Shown here: positions 51,106-60,762 of the stretch, in pieces
Layout of the letters: the number at the start of each line of letters is the position of its first letter
Position numbering within the stretch: position 1 is the stretch's first letter
Notes under the pieces: model-generated
Told to the model about the DNA's origin: nothing
What the model saw: only the letters and a program-made list of their open reading frames with translations
Databases searched by the model: none
Assembly (NCBI GenBank): GCA_002416285.1
Contig: DICM01000034.1
Location: forward strand, 1 to 64,000
DNA from: Caryophanales bacterium UBA5026
GTDB taxonomy: Bacteria > Bacillota_I > Bacilli_A > RF39 > UBA660
Length of the DNA stretch: 64,000 bases
Direction: 5' to 3'
Made by a program: the position numbers and the translations under genes

Positions 51106-51141
51106 CTAAATACCCCCCCCCGGTTGCTTTTTGTATATCAT
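51106..51141 (-). CDS. Leader peptide ORF (MIYKKQPGGGI) of the pilin gene
   Basis: An 11-codon ORF, MIYKKQPGGGI then TAG. It has an excellent ribosome site: AGGAGGACTAAAA seven bases before the ATG. The three glycines are encoded by a run of nine G. With eight G the frame changes and runs to a TGA at 51068-51066, inside the terminator stem; with ten G it stops at 51098. So translation reach depends on the run length. Not in any family. Confidence 0.55.
   Translation of the reverse strand: MIYKKQPGGGI
51113..51121. repeat. Nine-base C/G homopolymer tract
   Basis: Nine C on the plus strand (nine G in the leader transcript). Such tracts are rare in AT-rich DNA and are classic slippage sites for phase variation. 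Lies in the leader ORF of the pilin gene. Confidence 0.85.
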
Positions 51142-51173
51142 TTTTAGTCCTCCTAGTTTTCTTATCCTTCTTT

Positions 51174-51202
51174 ATTCTAGCATATATTAATTTCTCATTC
51201 AA
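51174..51202 (-). promoter_or_regulatory. SigA promoter of the pilin leader
   Basis: Minus strand TTGAAT (51197-51202) and TAGAAT (51174-51179) with a 17-base spacer. The start of transcription is expected near 51167, about 26 bases before the leader-peptide ATG. Confidence 0.7.
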
Positions 51203-51246
51203 CTATTTTTTTACAATAGGACTTATAATTATACAAAAAAAGAAGC

Positions 51247-53055
51247 CTAAGCCTCTTCTTCTTCAAATTGTGAATTATACAATTTCGCATAAAAACCATC
51301 TTTTTTCAATAATTCCTCATGTGAACCTTGTTCCACAATATCCCCTTGATCCATTACTAGAATCATATCGGCATTTTTAATTGTAGAAAGTCTATGAGCA
51401 ATAACAAAACTAGTTCTGCCTTCCATTAGATGATCCATTGCATCTTGAATCAACAATTCAGTTCTCGTATCGACATTACTTGTTGCCTCATCTAGAATTA
51501 AAATTTTAGGATCTGCTAATATAACTCTGGCAATTGTCAATAATTGCTTTTGACCACCAGAAATATTATCTGCCTCTTCATTCAATTCCATATCATACCC
51601 TTCTGGTAACGTTTTTACAAAATGATCAACACTAGCCGCTTTACAAGCCGCTTCAATATCTACTTCACTAGCATCGTGATTTCCATATCTGATATTGTCT
51701 TTAATGGTTCCATGAAACAACCAAGTATCCTGTAAAACCATCCCAAATAATTTTCTCAAATCACTACGATTGAAATCTCGGATATCGTGACCATCTACTT
51801 TGATTGCTCCCGCATTGACATCGTAAAAGCGCATCAATAGTTTAATCATTGTCGATTTACCAGCACCAGTAGGACCAACAATTGCTATTTTTTGTCCTTT
51901 TTTTACTGTAGCACTAAAATCATTGATAATTGTTTTATTTTCATTATATCCAAAATGAACATGATCAAATTCGATATTTCCATCAATATTCAAAGTTGAA
52001 ACTGGTTTTTCAACATCTGGTATTTCCTCTTCTTCATTTAAGAATTCGAATACACGTTCTGCTGCTGCTGCTGTCGATTGAAACATATTCATAATTTGAG
52101 CAGCTTGAGCAATAGTCATATTAAATGTTCTTACATATTGAATGAAAGATACAATATCCCCAACTTCTATTTTCTTTTTGATGGTTAAATATCCACCTAG
52201 CATTGATACTACAACATATCCCAGGTTTCCAATAAAACTCATAATTGGGTGCATCATTCCTGATAGAAATTGACTCTTCCATGCGGTATGATAAAGTGTT
52301 TCGTTGATTTCATCAAAATTTTGAGAAGATTTTTCTTCTGCATTAAAGGCTTTGACAATATCATGACCACCATATAATTCTTCTGTCATTCCATTGATGT
52401 CCCCTAAATATTTTTGTTGTTTCACGAAGAAAGTTTGACTCTTCTTAACAATGAATCCCATACATCCAACTGATATAGGTAAAATCAAGAATGCTGCAAT
52501 AGTCATCGTTGGACTGATAGATAACATCATAATTACAACACCAACCAACATTGTTACAGAAGTAATCAACTGAGTCATACTTTGATTTAACCCTTGGCTT
52601 AATGTATCGACATCGTTTGTAATTCTTGATAATACTTCTCCATGGGTCTTGGTATCAAAATAACGCATTGGTAGACGGTGAATTTTTTCTGATATTTCTT
52701 TTCTTAGACGATAAGATATCTTCTGTGAAATAGTTCCCATAACATAACCTTGTATAAAGGAAAACAAAGCACTTATCGCATATAAACCAAATAGAAATAA
52801 AACCGTTTTCCCAATTTTAGAAAAATCAATTCCACCGGTATTACTAATTTTAGCCATTAGACCATTAAAGATTTCTGTTGTTATATTTCCACTTATTTTA
52901 GGACCTACAATCGAGAATGCTGTTCCACCGACTGCAAAGATTAGAACTAGAAGAATTCCAACCCAATACTGTCTTAAATATTTGGACAAGGTTTTAAATG
53001 TCGCTTTAAAGTTTTTTGCTTTTTCTGGCATTGCAGCCCCATGACCATTATTCAT
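51247..53055 (-). CDS. ABC exporter, fused permease-ATPase (MdlB-like half)
   Basis: A 602-residue half transporter: six-span ABC membrane domain (about 30-330) and ATPase domain with Walker A GPTGAGKST, ABC signature NISGGQKQL, Walker B ILILDEATSN, and H-loop FVIAHRLSTI. It overlaps the previous gene by eight bases, so the two halves are translated together and probably form a heterodimer. Multidrug or lipid export is typical of MdlAB-type pairs; substrate unknown. The TetR gene upstream likely controls both. Confidence 0.9.
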   Translation of the reverse strand: MNNGHGAAMPEKAKNFKATFKTLSKYLRQYWVGILLVLIFAVGGTAFSIVGPKISGNITTEIFNGLMAKISNTGGIDFSKIGKTVLFLFGLYAISALFSFIQGYVMGTISQKISYRLRKEISEKIHRLPMRYFDTKTHGEVLSRITNDVDTLSQGLNQSMTQLITSVTMLVGVVIMMLSISPTMTIAAFLILPISVGCMGFIVKKSQTFFVKQQKYLGDINGMTEELYGGHDIVKAFNAEEKSSQNFDEINETLYHTAWKSQFLSGMMHPIMSFIGNLGYVVVSMLGGYLTIKKKIEVGDIVSFIQYVRTFNMTIAQAAQIMNMFQSTAAAAERVFEFLNEEEEIPDVEKPVSTLNIDGNIEFDHVHFGYNENKTIINDFSATVKKGQKIAIVGPTGAGKSTMIKLLMRFYDVNAGAIKVDGHDIRDFNRSDLRKLFGMVLQDTWLFHGTIKDNIRYGNHDASEVDIEAACKAASVDHFVKTLPEGYDMELNEEADNISGGQKQLLTIARVILADPKILILDEATSNVDTRTELLIQDAMDHLMEGRTSFVIAHRLSTIKNADMILVMDQGDIVEQGSHEELLKKDGFYAKLYNSQFEEEEA

Positions 53056-55291
53056 CTTCTAATTCCTCCTTACTAAGTTGTGATAAGGCAATTTCTCTAT
53101 AAATATCACTTGTTTTCATTAATTCTTCATGTGTTCCCATTCCAGCGATTTTACCTTCATTTAATACAATAATTTGATCTGCATTCATAACGGTACTGAT
53201 TCTTTGTGCAACGATTAATACAGTACTATCTGCAGTGACTTTTTTTAATTCAGCACGTAAAACAGCATCGGTTTTGAAATCAAGTGCAGAAAAGCTGTCA
53301 TCGAAGATATAGATATCAGGATGAATGGCAATTGCTCTGGCAATCGATAAACGTTGTTTTTGACCTCCAGAAACATTGGTACCACCTTGCGATATTGGAG
53401 CATCATATCCACCATCTAAACGTTCAATAAACTCAGATGCTTGTGCAATGCGTGCAGCTTCAATCATATCTTCATCACTCATGTTCTCGTTTCCATATTT
53501 GATATTGGAGCGAACCGTACCATTAAATAAAATCCCTTTTTGTGGTACAAACCCAATTTTACTATGAAGATCTTTCAAAGTAATATCTTTGATATTAACT
53601 CCATCAATTAAAATTTCACCTGAAGTAATATCGTAAAATCTTGGTATTAAACTAATTAAAGTTGATTTACCAGATCCGGTGCTTCCAATAAAGGCTGTGG
53701 TTTTTCCTGGTTCTGCTTTAAAACTAACATGTTCGATAACATCGACATCAGCATCCGCATAACGGAAATTAACATCTTTAAATTCTACAACTCCGTGTCC
53801 AGTAGTTGGAATTGAAGTTGGATTTGTTGGATCTTTAATACTTGGCTCTTTTTCTAATACTTCACTAATTCGTTTTGCGGAAATACTAGCACGTGGCCAC
53901 ATAATAGATACAATTGAAATCATTAGGAATGCCATGATAATCTGCATTGTATATTGGATAAATGCCATCATGTCCCCTACTTGCATCGCCCCTGTATCAA
54001 TCTGTTTTGCAGCAATCCAAATAATTAAAATAACAACTCCGTTCATGATAAAATTCATAGCTGGCATCATGAACGCCATGATACGATTGACAAAAATCTG
54101 AACCTTTGTTAATTCTTGGTTTGCATCATCAAATCTTTTTTCTTCTTGTTTTTCGGTACTGAAAGCACGAATAACTGGAAGTCCACTTAAAATTTCTCTT
54201 GAAACTAGATTTAGTTTATCTACTAATTTTTGAATTACTTTAAATTTCGGCATAGCTACTGCGAATAACATAATAACAAGTGATAGAATTGCCATAATAG
54301 CAACTGCAATAATCCATCCCATTGACGTATTAGTATTTAAACTTTTAATAACCCCACCAATTCCAATTAATGGAGCATAGAAAACAGTTCTTAACATCAT
54401 GACCAATACCATTTGAACTTGTTGAATATCATTTGTTGTTCTGGTAATCAATGATGCTGTACTGAAATCTTTCATTTCTGTCTTTGAAAAATCCATTACT
54501 TTACGGAATACTTTGCTTCTTAATACTTGTGCAAGACGTGCTGCTAATCTAGCACCAATTAGACCGACTAAAATAGTTGCTACCATACTGATAAGTGCTA
54601 AACCAAGCATCTGTAGACCAGATAACAAGATATAATTTGTTTGAATTTTGTCTGTATTCATCCCAACTGTTTTATATTCCGTTTTGTTAAAAGCAACAGC
54701 GGCTTGAGAAACCATCATGTCTGGAAAGTCTTTTAATTTTGTTTCCATTTCTTTTAACATTTGATCTCTTGCTTCTTGTGGTAAATAAGTCAATGCTTCT
54801 AACAATGTCATATTACTTGTGTCAAGTCCAGCAGATTGTAATGACGAAAATAACTGTTCTTTCATCGTCTTTGTTTCTTCTGTATCCTGCGCTAAAACAC
54901 TTACCATTAAGATTGGTTTAGCAAGTATTTCATCTAGACGATCACTATCACTTTTCTTTTCATAAAGTGTCTCTTGTTTTAGAATTGGATATTTTTCCGT
55001 CTTATTCTGATACTCCTCTTTACTGAGATTTGTATCATTTAATAAGGTATATTGTTCTAAAACATATTTCTTATCATCACTCGATACAAATAATAGAATC
55101 GAATCCATTAATGTTGAGCGAATGATTTTAGGTGATGTTTCTGTAATTCCCCCCTGTTGGATACCAACATTGACGATTCTCGATGTGTAATCAGGCAATG
55201 TTAAATCACATATTGCCTGGACGATCAATAATGCAATAATAAGCATTATTGATAAAAAAGATTTTTTTAAATAGCGAAATAGCTTTAGCAT
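53048..55291 (-). CDS. ABC exporter, fused permease-ATPase with large insertion (MdlA-like half)
   Basis: A 747-residue half transporter, about 150 longer than its partner. The extra length is a charged segment between the first and second membrane spans (about residues 35-220), which faces outward in this topology. Then the usual membrane domain and an ATPase domain: Walker A GSTGSGKST, signature NVSGGQKQRLSIARA, Walker B IYIFDDSFSALD (aspartate in place of the catalytic glutamate after the Walker B aspartate) and H-loop region LIVAQRIST (glutamine where a histidine is usual). Both changes suggest a degenerate site, as in asymmetric heterodimeric exporters. It overlaps tetR by seven bases. 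Confidence 0.88.
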   Translation of the reverse strand: MLKLFRYLKKSFLSIMLIIALLIVQAICDLTLPDYTSRIVNVGIQQGGITETSPKIIRSTLMDSILLFVSSDDKKYVLEQYTLLNDTNLSKEEYQNKTEKYPILKQETLYEKKSDSDRLDEILAKPILMVSVLAQDTEETKTMKEQLFSSLQSAGLDTSNMTLLEALTYLPQEARDQMLKEMETKLKDFPDMMVSQAAVAFNKTEYKTVGMNTDKIQTNYILLSGLQMLGLALISMVATILVGLIGARLAARLAQVLRSKVFRKVMDFSKTEMKDFSTASLITRTTNDIQQVQMVLVMMLRTVFYAPLIGIGGVIKSLNTNTSMGWIIAVAIMAILSLVIMLFAVAMPKFKVIQKLVDKLNLVSREILSGLPVIRAFSTEKQEEKRFDDANQELTKVQIFVNRIMAFMMPAMNFIMNGVVILIIWIAAKQIDTGAMQVGDMMAFIQYTMQIIMAFLMISIVSIMWPRASISAKRISEVLEKEPSIKDPTNPTSIPTTGHGVVEFKDVNFRYADADVDVIEHVSFKAEPGKTTAFIGSTGSGKSTLISLIPRFYDITSGEILIDGVNIKDITLKDLHSKIGFVPQKGILFNGTVRSNIKYGNENMSDEDMIEAARIAQASEFIERLDGGYDAPISQGGTNVSGGQKQRLSIARAIAIHPDIYIFDDSFSALDFKTDAVLRAELKKVTADSTVLIVAQRISTVMNADQIIVLNEGKIAGMGTHEELMKTSDIYREIALSQLSKEELEDE

Positions 55292-55908
55292 ACTTCTCTC
55301 CTCTCAATTCCTTCTTTTAATAATTTTAATTTTTGTAAATAGATACGATTTGCTTCATCATTTGGTAATTCATGCATAACAACCATCACTAAGGTATGAA
55401 CTGTTATTGGCATAATAATATCCAAAGCGGCTATCAAATCATCTTCTGATTCTACATTTAAATTCTTTATATTGACTAACTTCAAAATCTCAGTAAAATG
55501 TTCTTTTTGGTGTAAGTGAGGTCTGTGTGGAATGATAAAATCTTCCTGTTTTGAGTTCATATTTAAGAGTACTTGTTTTAGAAATTTTTGATTATCTGGC
55601 TGATGCAGATAATCGTTTACTTTCCGAAACAACATTTTAAATCCTTCAAATAAATCTCCATTATTTGCTTCAAATGATTCTCTCGTAATTTGATCAAAAA
55701 TTTCTTTATGTTGTGATAATAGGTATTTAAAAAGATCTTCTTTATCCTCGAAATACATATAGAAACTTCCTCTTGAAATTTCAGCTTTTGCAATAATGGT
55801 ATTGATCGATGCTTCGCTATAAGAAACAGACGAAAATTCTTCTATAGCAGCATCGGTTAACTTTTTCTTCTTTTCTTCTGATAAGCGATAAAATGTATTA
55901 CTTGGCAT
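55285..55908 (-). CDS. TetR/AcrR-family repressor
   Basis: A 207-residue regulator: N-terminal TetR helix-turn-helix (about 8-55, LTDAAIEEFSSVSYSEASINTIIAKAEISRGSFYMYFEDKEDLF), then an all-helical ligand domain. A GAGAGTGAG site supports this ATG over one 15 bases earlier. It is the first gene of an operon with the ABC exporter pair and has a palindromic operator in its own promoter, so autorepression relieved by an exporter substrate is likely. Confidence 0.9.
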   Translation of the reverse strand: MPSNTFYRLSEEKKKKLTDAAIEEFSSVSYSEASINTIIAKAEISRGSFYMYFEDKEDLFKYLLSQHKEIFDQITRESFEANNGDLFEGFKMLFRKVNDYLHQPDNQKFLKQVLLNMNSKQEDFIIPHRPHLHQKEHFTEILKLVNIKNLNVESEDDLIAALDIIMPITVHTLVMVVMHELPNDEANRIYLQKLKLLKEGIERREVC

Positions 55909-55950
55909 ACTCTCACTCTCCAATATATGAAATTTTGTAGTCCGTGATAC

Positions 55951-55980
55951 ATTATATATGACAAGTTGTCATATTGTCAA
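55951..55980 (-). promoter_or_regulatory. TetR-operon promoter with palindromic operator in the spacer
   Basis: Minus strand TTGACA (55975-55980) and TATAAT (55951-55956), 18-base spacer. The spacer holds the 19-base perfect palindrome ATATGACAA-C-TTGTCATAT (55956-55974). A repressor bound there would block polymerase directly. Confidence 0.8.
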
Positions 55981-56035
55981 GTAGAAATTTTAAATTACTT
56001 CATTTTATTATGTTTAAATTAAGTTGAATTAAAAT

Positions 56036-56059
56036 CAAAAAAGATGGCTTTTCCATCTT
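56036..56059 (-). terminator. Intrinsic terminator of the P-type ATPase gene
   Basis: On the minus strand AAGATGG, loop AAAAG, CCATCTT and a T run; includes the stop codon. Confidence 0.8.
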
Positions 56060-57854
56060 AATTAATATATCGCATAATACGTAACGTATTTAAAATGCAA
56101 ATTAAGGTTACTCCGACATCCGAAAATATTGCCATCCACATACTGATATATCCTAGTCCTGCGAATATTAACACTAATAATTTGATAACAAATGCGAATG
56201 TAATATTTTCTGAAATAACATTCTTTACAAATTTAGCTACTTTCATTATCTCTACAATTTTATAAGGATCATCATTCATAATAATAATGTCAGATACTTC
56301 TATAGCCGCATCACTTCCGCCTATTCCCATCGCAATTCCTATATCAGCAGCTGTTAGAACAGGTACATCATTTACACCGTCTCCTATAAAAAAAGTAATA
56401 CCATCTGTCTTAAAATGGTTAATTAAATTCACCTTTTCTTCGGGAAGAAGCTCCCCATAACTTTGATCCATTTTTAATCTACAACCAAATTTTTCTACAA
56501 TATCTTTTCTGTCACCGGAAAGTATTGCTGTTTTTTTAACACCCATATTTTTTAGATCGTTGGCAAGGTCACAGACATTCTCTTTCATTTCATCGCTTAT
56601 AACAAGCGCTCCTATGTAGATGTTTTCAACCGCCACGATTAGTTCAATACCTATTTCGTTACTTTCTGGATAAGCGATATGTTTCTCTTGCATAAAACCA
56701 ATATTTCCAATTAGTACTTTTTGATTCTTAATAGTCACTTCAATACCACTATCAATGGTCTCTTTAAAATTTGAAATTTCTTCTTCATTGATTTCATCAA
56801 CATATGTTTTTTTGATGATAGAAGTGATTGGATCCTTAGAATAATAGACTGCATGTGCAACTATTTTTAGAAATTCATCTTCTGTTATTAGTTTCGATTT
56901 AACTTTTAAAATCTTAAAATTTCCCTTGGTTAAAGTCCCTGTTTTATCAAATGCTGCAGTTTTAATTTTGGTAAGATAATCAAAGCTCTTCCTTTCAGTA
57001 ACTAAAACTCCTCTTTTTGAACTGGCATAAATAGCCGTTAAATACCCAAGTGGAATAGAGATCACAAATGCACAAGGACAAGCAACTACTAAAAATATTA
57101 AAGCCCTATAACCCCATACTTGTGCTTCTCCGTTATAGAAAATAGTTGGAATTAAAAACAATGATAAAGATGCAAGTAAAATAAATGGTGTATACCATCT
57201 TATAAAAGTTTTGAAAAAGGAAAATTCTATTCCATCATCTTCATTCAAATCCACGGCTAATTTTGTAATTTTATTAATAGTAGATTCACTATATGATTTT
57301 GTCACTTCTATTTTTAGAGTATTAGTTAAATTAATTGATCCCGAAAAAACCATATCCGTCTCTTCTACTCTTCTTGGAACCAATTCCCCTGAGAGGAGTG
57401 ATATATCCAAATCGCTTGTACCTTTTTTGATAATTCCATCGACAGGAATTTTTTCGCCTGGTTCAACGGTTAAAATATCACCGATAGATAGTTTCTTTGA
57501 ATTTACTTTACTACCATCTTTTCGAGTCATAATTCCGTCCTCTCGCTTCAAAAAGGCGAGTACGGAATGTTTGGTAGTTTCAATTGTTGTGTCACTGATA
57601 TATTCCCCAATTCGATATAATAAGACAACGATAGTAGCCTCGTGAATTTTACCAATTAAAAAGGCAATAATAGTTGCGAGAAACATGAGTGTAAATTCAC
57701 TCCAAAAACAATGCTTTTTGATTGTTTCATACATGTTTAAAACAATTGGATAAGTAAGAATAACATAACTTAATCCAACTAGGTAAATTTGTAAAAAATC
57801 TGGTGTAAAAAAACTAACAACTAACAACACTACTCCTATACTAAATAGTAGCAT
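56058..57854 (-). CDS. Heavy-metal P1B-type ATPase, Zn/Cd/Co export, without N-terminal HMA domain
   Basis: A 598-residue metal pump with about eight spans. CPC motif VACPCAFVIS in the sixth span; phosphorylation site DKTGTLTKG; SGDRK and GDGVNDVPVLTAADIGIAM in the ATP domain. The usual N-terminal metal-binding HMA domain and its CxxC are missing: the protein begins in the first span, overlapping the arsR gene by 14 bases. The pairing with a CzrA/CadC-like repressor and the CPC type fit zinc or cadmium export. Codon use looks like its neighbours. Confidence 0.88.
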   Translation of the reverse strand: MLLFSIGVVLLVVSFFTPDFLQIYLVGLSYVILTYPIVLNMYETIKKHCFWSEFTLMFLATIIAFLIGKIHEATIVVLLYRIGEYISDTTIETTKHSVLAFLKREDGIMTRKDGSKVNSKKLSIGDILTVEPGEKIPVDGIIKKGTSDLDISLLSGELVPRRVEETDMVFSGSINLTNTLKIEVTKSYSESTINKITKLAVDLNEDDGIEFSFFKTFIRWYTPFILLASLSLFLIPTIFYNGEAQVWGYRALIFLVVACPCAFVISIPLGYLTAIYASSKRGVLVTERKSFDYLTKIKTAAFDKTGTLTKGNFKILKVKSKLITEDEFLKIVAHAVYYSKDPITSIIKKTYVDEINEEEISNFKETIDSGIEVTIKNQKVLIGNIGFMQEKHIAYPESNEIGIELIVAVENIYIGALVISDEMKENVCDLANDLKNMGVKKTAILSGDRKDIVEKFGCRLKMDQSYGELLPEEKVNLINHFKTDGITFFIGDGVNDVPVLTAADIGIAMGIGGSDAAIEVSDIIIMNDDPYKIVEIMKVAKFVKNVISENITFAFVIKLLVLIFAGLGYISMWMAIFSDVGVTLICILNTLRIMRYIN

Positions 57855-58146
57855 CCATTTCCTCCTTAATATGTTCTAACCCATATTCCAAAATAATTTT
57901 AATGTGATCATCCGCCAGCGAATAATAGACCTCTTTTCCTATTTTTTCATGACGAACAAAATTATTTAGGCGTAAAGTCTGTAATTGATGTGAAATAGAA
58001 GATTGCGTCATGTTTAATGCTTCAGCAATTTCATTCACATTCCGTTTTGATGCTTCTAGTAATAATAAAATACGAATTCTAGTTTCATCGGCAAACATCT
58101 TATAAAATTGACTAAGTTGTATTCGAACTTCTCTATCTAACTCCAT
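57841..58146 (-). CDS. ArsR-family metal-responsive repressor (CzrA/CadC-like)
   Basis: A 101-residue winged-helix protein: YKMFADETRIRILLLLEASKRNVNEIAEALNMTQSSISHQLQTLRLNNFV. The C-terminal helix has D-x-H...H-x2-E spacing (ADDHIKIILEYGLEHIKEE), the alpha-5 metal site of zinc sensors such as CzrA, with Glu for the last His. The start is uncertain: this ATG gives normal length; a longer frame exists. It overlaps the P-type ATPase gene, which it presumably represses. A spaced ATATGTT / AACATAT repeat near 58185-58225 is a candidate operator. Confidence 0.85.
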   Translation of the reverse strand: MELDREVRIQLSQFYKMFADETRIRILLLLEASKRNVNEIAEALNMTQSSISHQLQTLRLNNFVRHEKIGKEVYYSLADDHIKIILEYGLEHIKEEMDATI

Positions 58147-58257
58147 ACATAATACAATCCTTTCCTTCACCTCATATAAACTCATTATATGTTGAATTAA
58201 AAAAAATAGCAAATGAAAACATATAATTTTTTCTTTTTTGATTGTTATATTTTATAA

Positions 58258-58287
58258 AAAAAGAAAATGAAATCATACATTTTCTTT
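58258..58287 (-). terminator. Intrinsic terminator of the yfhO gene
   Basis: On the minus strand GAAAATG pairs with CATTTTC around a loop, followed by a T run; it overlaps the end of the gene. Confidence 0.7.
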
Positions 58288-60762
58288 TTCATACTCTAAA
58301 CTATTTCTTTTGTTTTTTTCGGAATACAACCAAATTAAACTAATGATTAGAGTAACTAGACTAATATACTTTCCAATATTAAAGTAAGGTGCTTCATATA
58401 CTAGTTTTACAATATGTTTCCCAGTATTGATTTTAAATCCTAAAAAGGCAGTATTAACTTTTTCAACATCTACTTCTACACCATCAATATAAGCTTTGAA
58501 TCCTGAATCATATGGAATTGATGTTGCAAAATAACCATCAGCGGTAACATTAATTGTTCCAACAATACTATCTCCTTCGGATTTCTTAACGTCAATATTC
58601 CAAGCATCTAATTCTGAAATAGTGCTACTGATTTTAGCGCGATCAATTGTTTTCGCAATTATATTATCTAAATAAAAGATTCCTTTACTAAAAGTAATTT
58701 TGAGATGATCAATTTCATCTTCTGAAATGACATAATGAAATGTTGTATTCTCATTATTGTATCCCCATTCTCTACACGTCAATTTATTACTTTCATTGTT
58801 GATAATGATGGAGATATCTCCATCACTACAACTTGGTTTTTCTAATACATCAAATTGTAGTAATAGAATCTTATTTTCTAATTTTTTACTTAAAGGTAAT
58901 TCAACAGTTGTTTCTTTATCAACCTCTATTTTTAATCCTTTATCACTCTTAGTAACAACTAGGCTATCTAGCTGTTCTAAAGAAATATTATAATCATCTC
59001 CAAATAAAGTAGGTTCATCACCATCTGTTGTAATTACCCCTTCAAAAAGAGCCGTCATACGATCTAAGTCAGAAAGATTTTCATAATCATCTTGTGATAT
59101 CCTTTTTGTTCTAGAATATCCGATTGGATATACTGAATTATTTTTATAAAGTGCTAATCCATTTTTTTCATCAATTTTTTGATAACCTCCTCCAACGTTA
59201 AAATCAGAGATTAAATATTGAATTCCCATATAGGTTTCAAATAAATAATTGTTACTTGATCCATTCATAAACATATTTCTATGGGGCATAGCCAGAGACA
59301 TCGTCTCTTTGAAAAATTGATGATAATCTAAATTATAAGTAGAAGAATAAATACTGGTTCCATAAGATGGATAAAGACGATTAATATTCTCACCAGTAGA
59401 TTGTAAATTTGCTAACCTGCTATGATCCTTCTTCGATTTTAGCATCCATTTTTCAACTGCGCTACTAGTATATTCCTGATAAGCAGTTTTTGAAACAAAG
59501 GAATCAGTTCTACTAGTCATTACAGTTAAACTAAAACTTCCAATAATAAGTGGTATCGCTAAAAGATATGTCTTTTTAAATTTAATACTGAGATATAAAA
59601 GAGCGATTGTCCCTAGAAAGTCAAAATAATACTTTTGAAACCTTCCGCCTAAAAATAAAAAGTAAAAAGCTAAAACTAAAACCAACACTACAGTTAAGCG
59701 AGTTCGTTTTACTTCTACTCGATACCCTTCCAAAAATTCTGCTATGAGCAATACAAATAACGGAATAAACGGAATTAAGGATTTATTTTTAATATATAAT
59801 GCTCCGTTTAGTAGATATCGGAATAATGGAAAAGATAGTATTATACAAAGCATAACAGCAAGAAAAATGGATTCTTTTTTCTTGGTTGTTAAAGCATAGA
59901 TAACAGCAAAAATTGAAATACCTGTTAATCCGATCGCATACGATCCATAAAGTATACCCCCTAAATTCAACTTTGGAATCAATAAGGTTGCTACCGAAAC
60001 AGTATCATTTACTCTAGTATGATTACTTAACATGACACCAATCACTGGAAATAAAAGTAATGATGATAATAAGATACCTAACACAATTGGAATTAAAAAG
60101 CGAAAGGCTGCTAGAAAGAAAGATTTAATATTAACATTCTCTGTTATTGTTAAATAGCGATATATAGCATAAATCGATAGAACGACTAATCCTCCTACAC
60201 TATAATAATAGCTTGTTAAAATCATTAAGAAAACCGCTAGGATTAAAAGAAGTGATTTCTTTTCAAAATGTCGATCAATGCCAATAAGTCCTAACATTAA
60301 AAACGGCATATAACTTACAAACATTAAATGCCTATGTGCATGGAATAACAATGGAACTGCAAATAGGAAAAACAAACTTCCATAAAGACTATTTAACGAT
60401 TTATAATGTTTACTTAACCATTTATAACAGATACATCCACTTAGAATATACATTATGATACTTGATACAACTAAATAATCTACCATTGATACCATCGGTA
60501 AAAGATAGGATACTAATATAATTGGATTGAATAATCCATAATAAGCAAAATGAAAGATATTTTGCCCTGCACCCAAATGTTGAGCCAGGTTAGGAAAGAT
60601 GTTTCCTGTTTCATAAAATAGATTTCGGAAATAATCTGGATATACGGTATGCTGATTCAACCAGTCTACTGTTGATCCAAATAAAAAACCAGATTTAGAA
60701 CCTAAAAAAACGGCTAATAATCCACTTATTATAATGATTATATATGGATAATACTTTTTCAT
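58273..60762 (-). CDS. YfhO-family polytopic membrane protein
   Basis: An 829-residue membrane protein with a dozen or so spans in the first half and a large extracellular domain in the second, ending in one more span near the C-terminus (LVTLIISLIWLY). The start has the family segment SKSGFLFGSTVDWLNQH, then GAGQNIFHFAYYGLFNPIIL. YfhO relatives glycosylate lipoteichoic acid using polyprenyl-phosphate-linked sugars; the first-loop layout is of GT-C type. The specific donor is unknown. Flanked by terminators, so probably monocistronic. Confidence 0.82.
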   Translation of the reverse strand: MKKYYPYIIIIISGLLAVFLGSKSGFLFGSTVDWLNQHTVYPDYFRNLFYETGNIFPNLAQHLGAGQNIFHFAYYGLFNPIILVSYLLPMVSMVDYLVVSSIIMYILSGCICYKWLSKHYKSLNSLYGSLFFLFAVPLLFHAHRHLMFVSYMPFLMLGLIGIDRHFEKKSLLLILAVFLMILTSYYYSVGGLVVLSIYAIYRYLTITENVNIKSFFLAAFRFLIPIVLGILLSSLLLFPVIGVMLSNHTRVNDTVSVATLLIPKLNLGGILYGSYAIGLTGISIFAVIYALTTKKKESIFLAVMLCIILSFPLFRYLLNGALYIKNKSLIPFIPLFVLLIAEFLEGYRVEVKRTRLTVVLVLVLAFYFLFLGGRFQKYYFDFLGTIALLYLSIKFKKTYLLAIPLIIGSFSLTVMTSRTDSFVSKTAYQEYTSSAVEKWMLKSKKDHSRLANLQSTGENINRLYPSYGTSIYSSTYNLDYHQFFKETMSLAMPHRNMFMNGSSNNYLFETYMGIQYLISDFNVGGGYQKIDEKNGLALYKNNSVYPIGYSRTKRISQDDYENLSDLDRMTALFEGVITTDGDEPTLFGDDYNISLEQLDSLVVTKSDKGLKIEVDKETTVELPLSKKLENKILLLQFDVLEKPSCSDGDISIIINNESNKLTCREWGYNNENTTFHYVISEDEIDHLKITFSKGIFYLDNIIAKTIDRAKISSTISELDAWNIDVKKSEGDSIVGTINVTADGYFATSIPYDSGFKAYIDGVEVDVEKVNTAFLGFKINTGKHIVKLVYEAPYFNIGKYISLVTLIISLIWLYSEKNKRNSLEYEKENV

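Noticed and set aside
51090..51170. c-di-GMP riboswitch in the pilin leader
   Set aside because: Pilin leaders can carry one, but I could not find the conserved aptamer parts; the leader ORF and terminator explain the sequence better.
57211..57645. 144-residue plus-strand ORF antisense to the metal ATPase
   Set aside because: The conserved ATPase is on the other strand; this frame has no ribosome site or family features.
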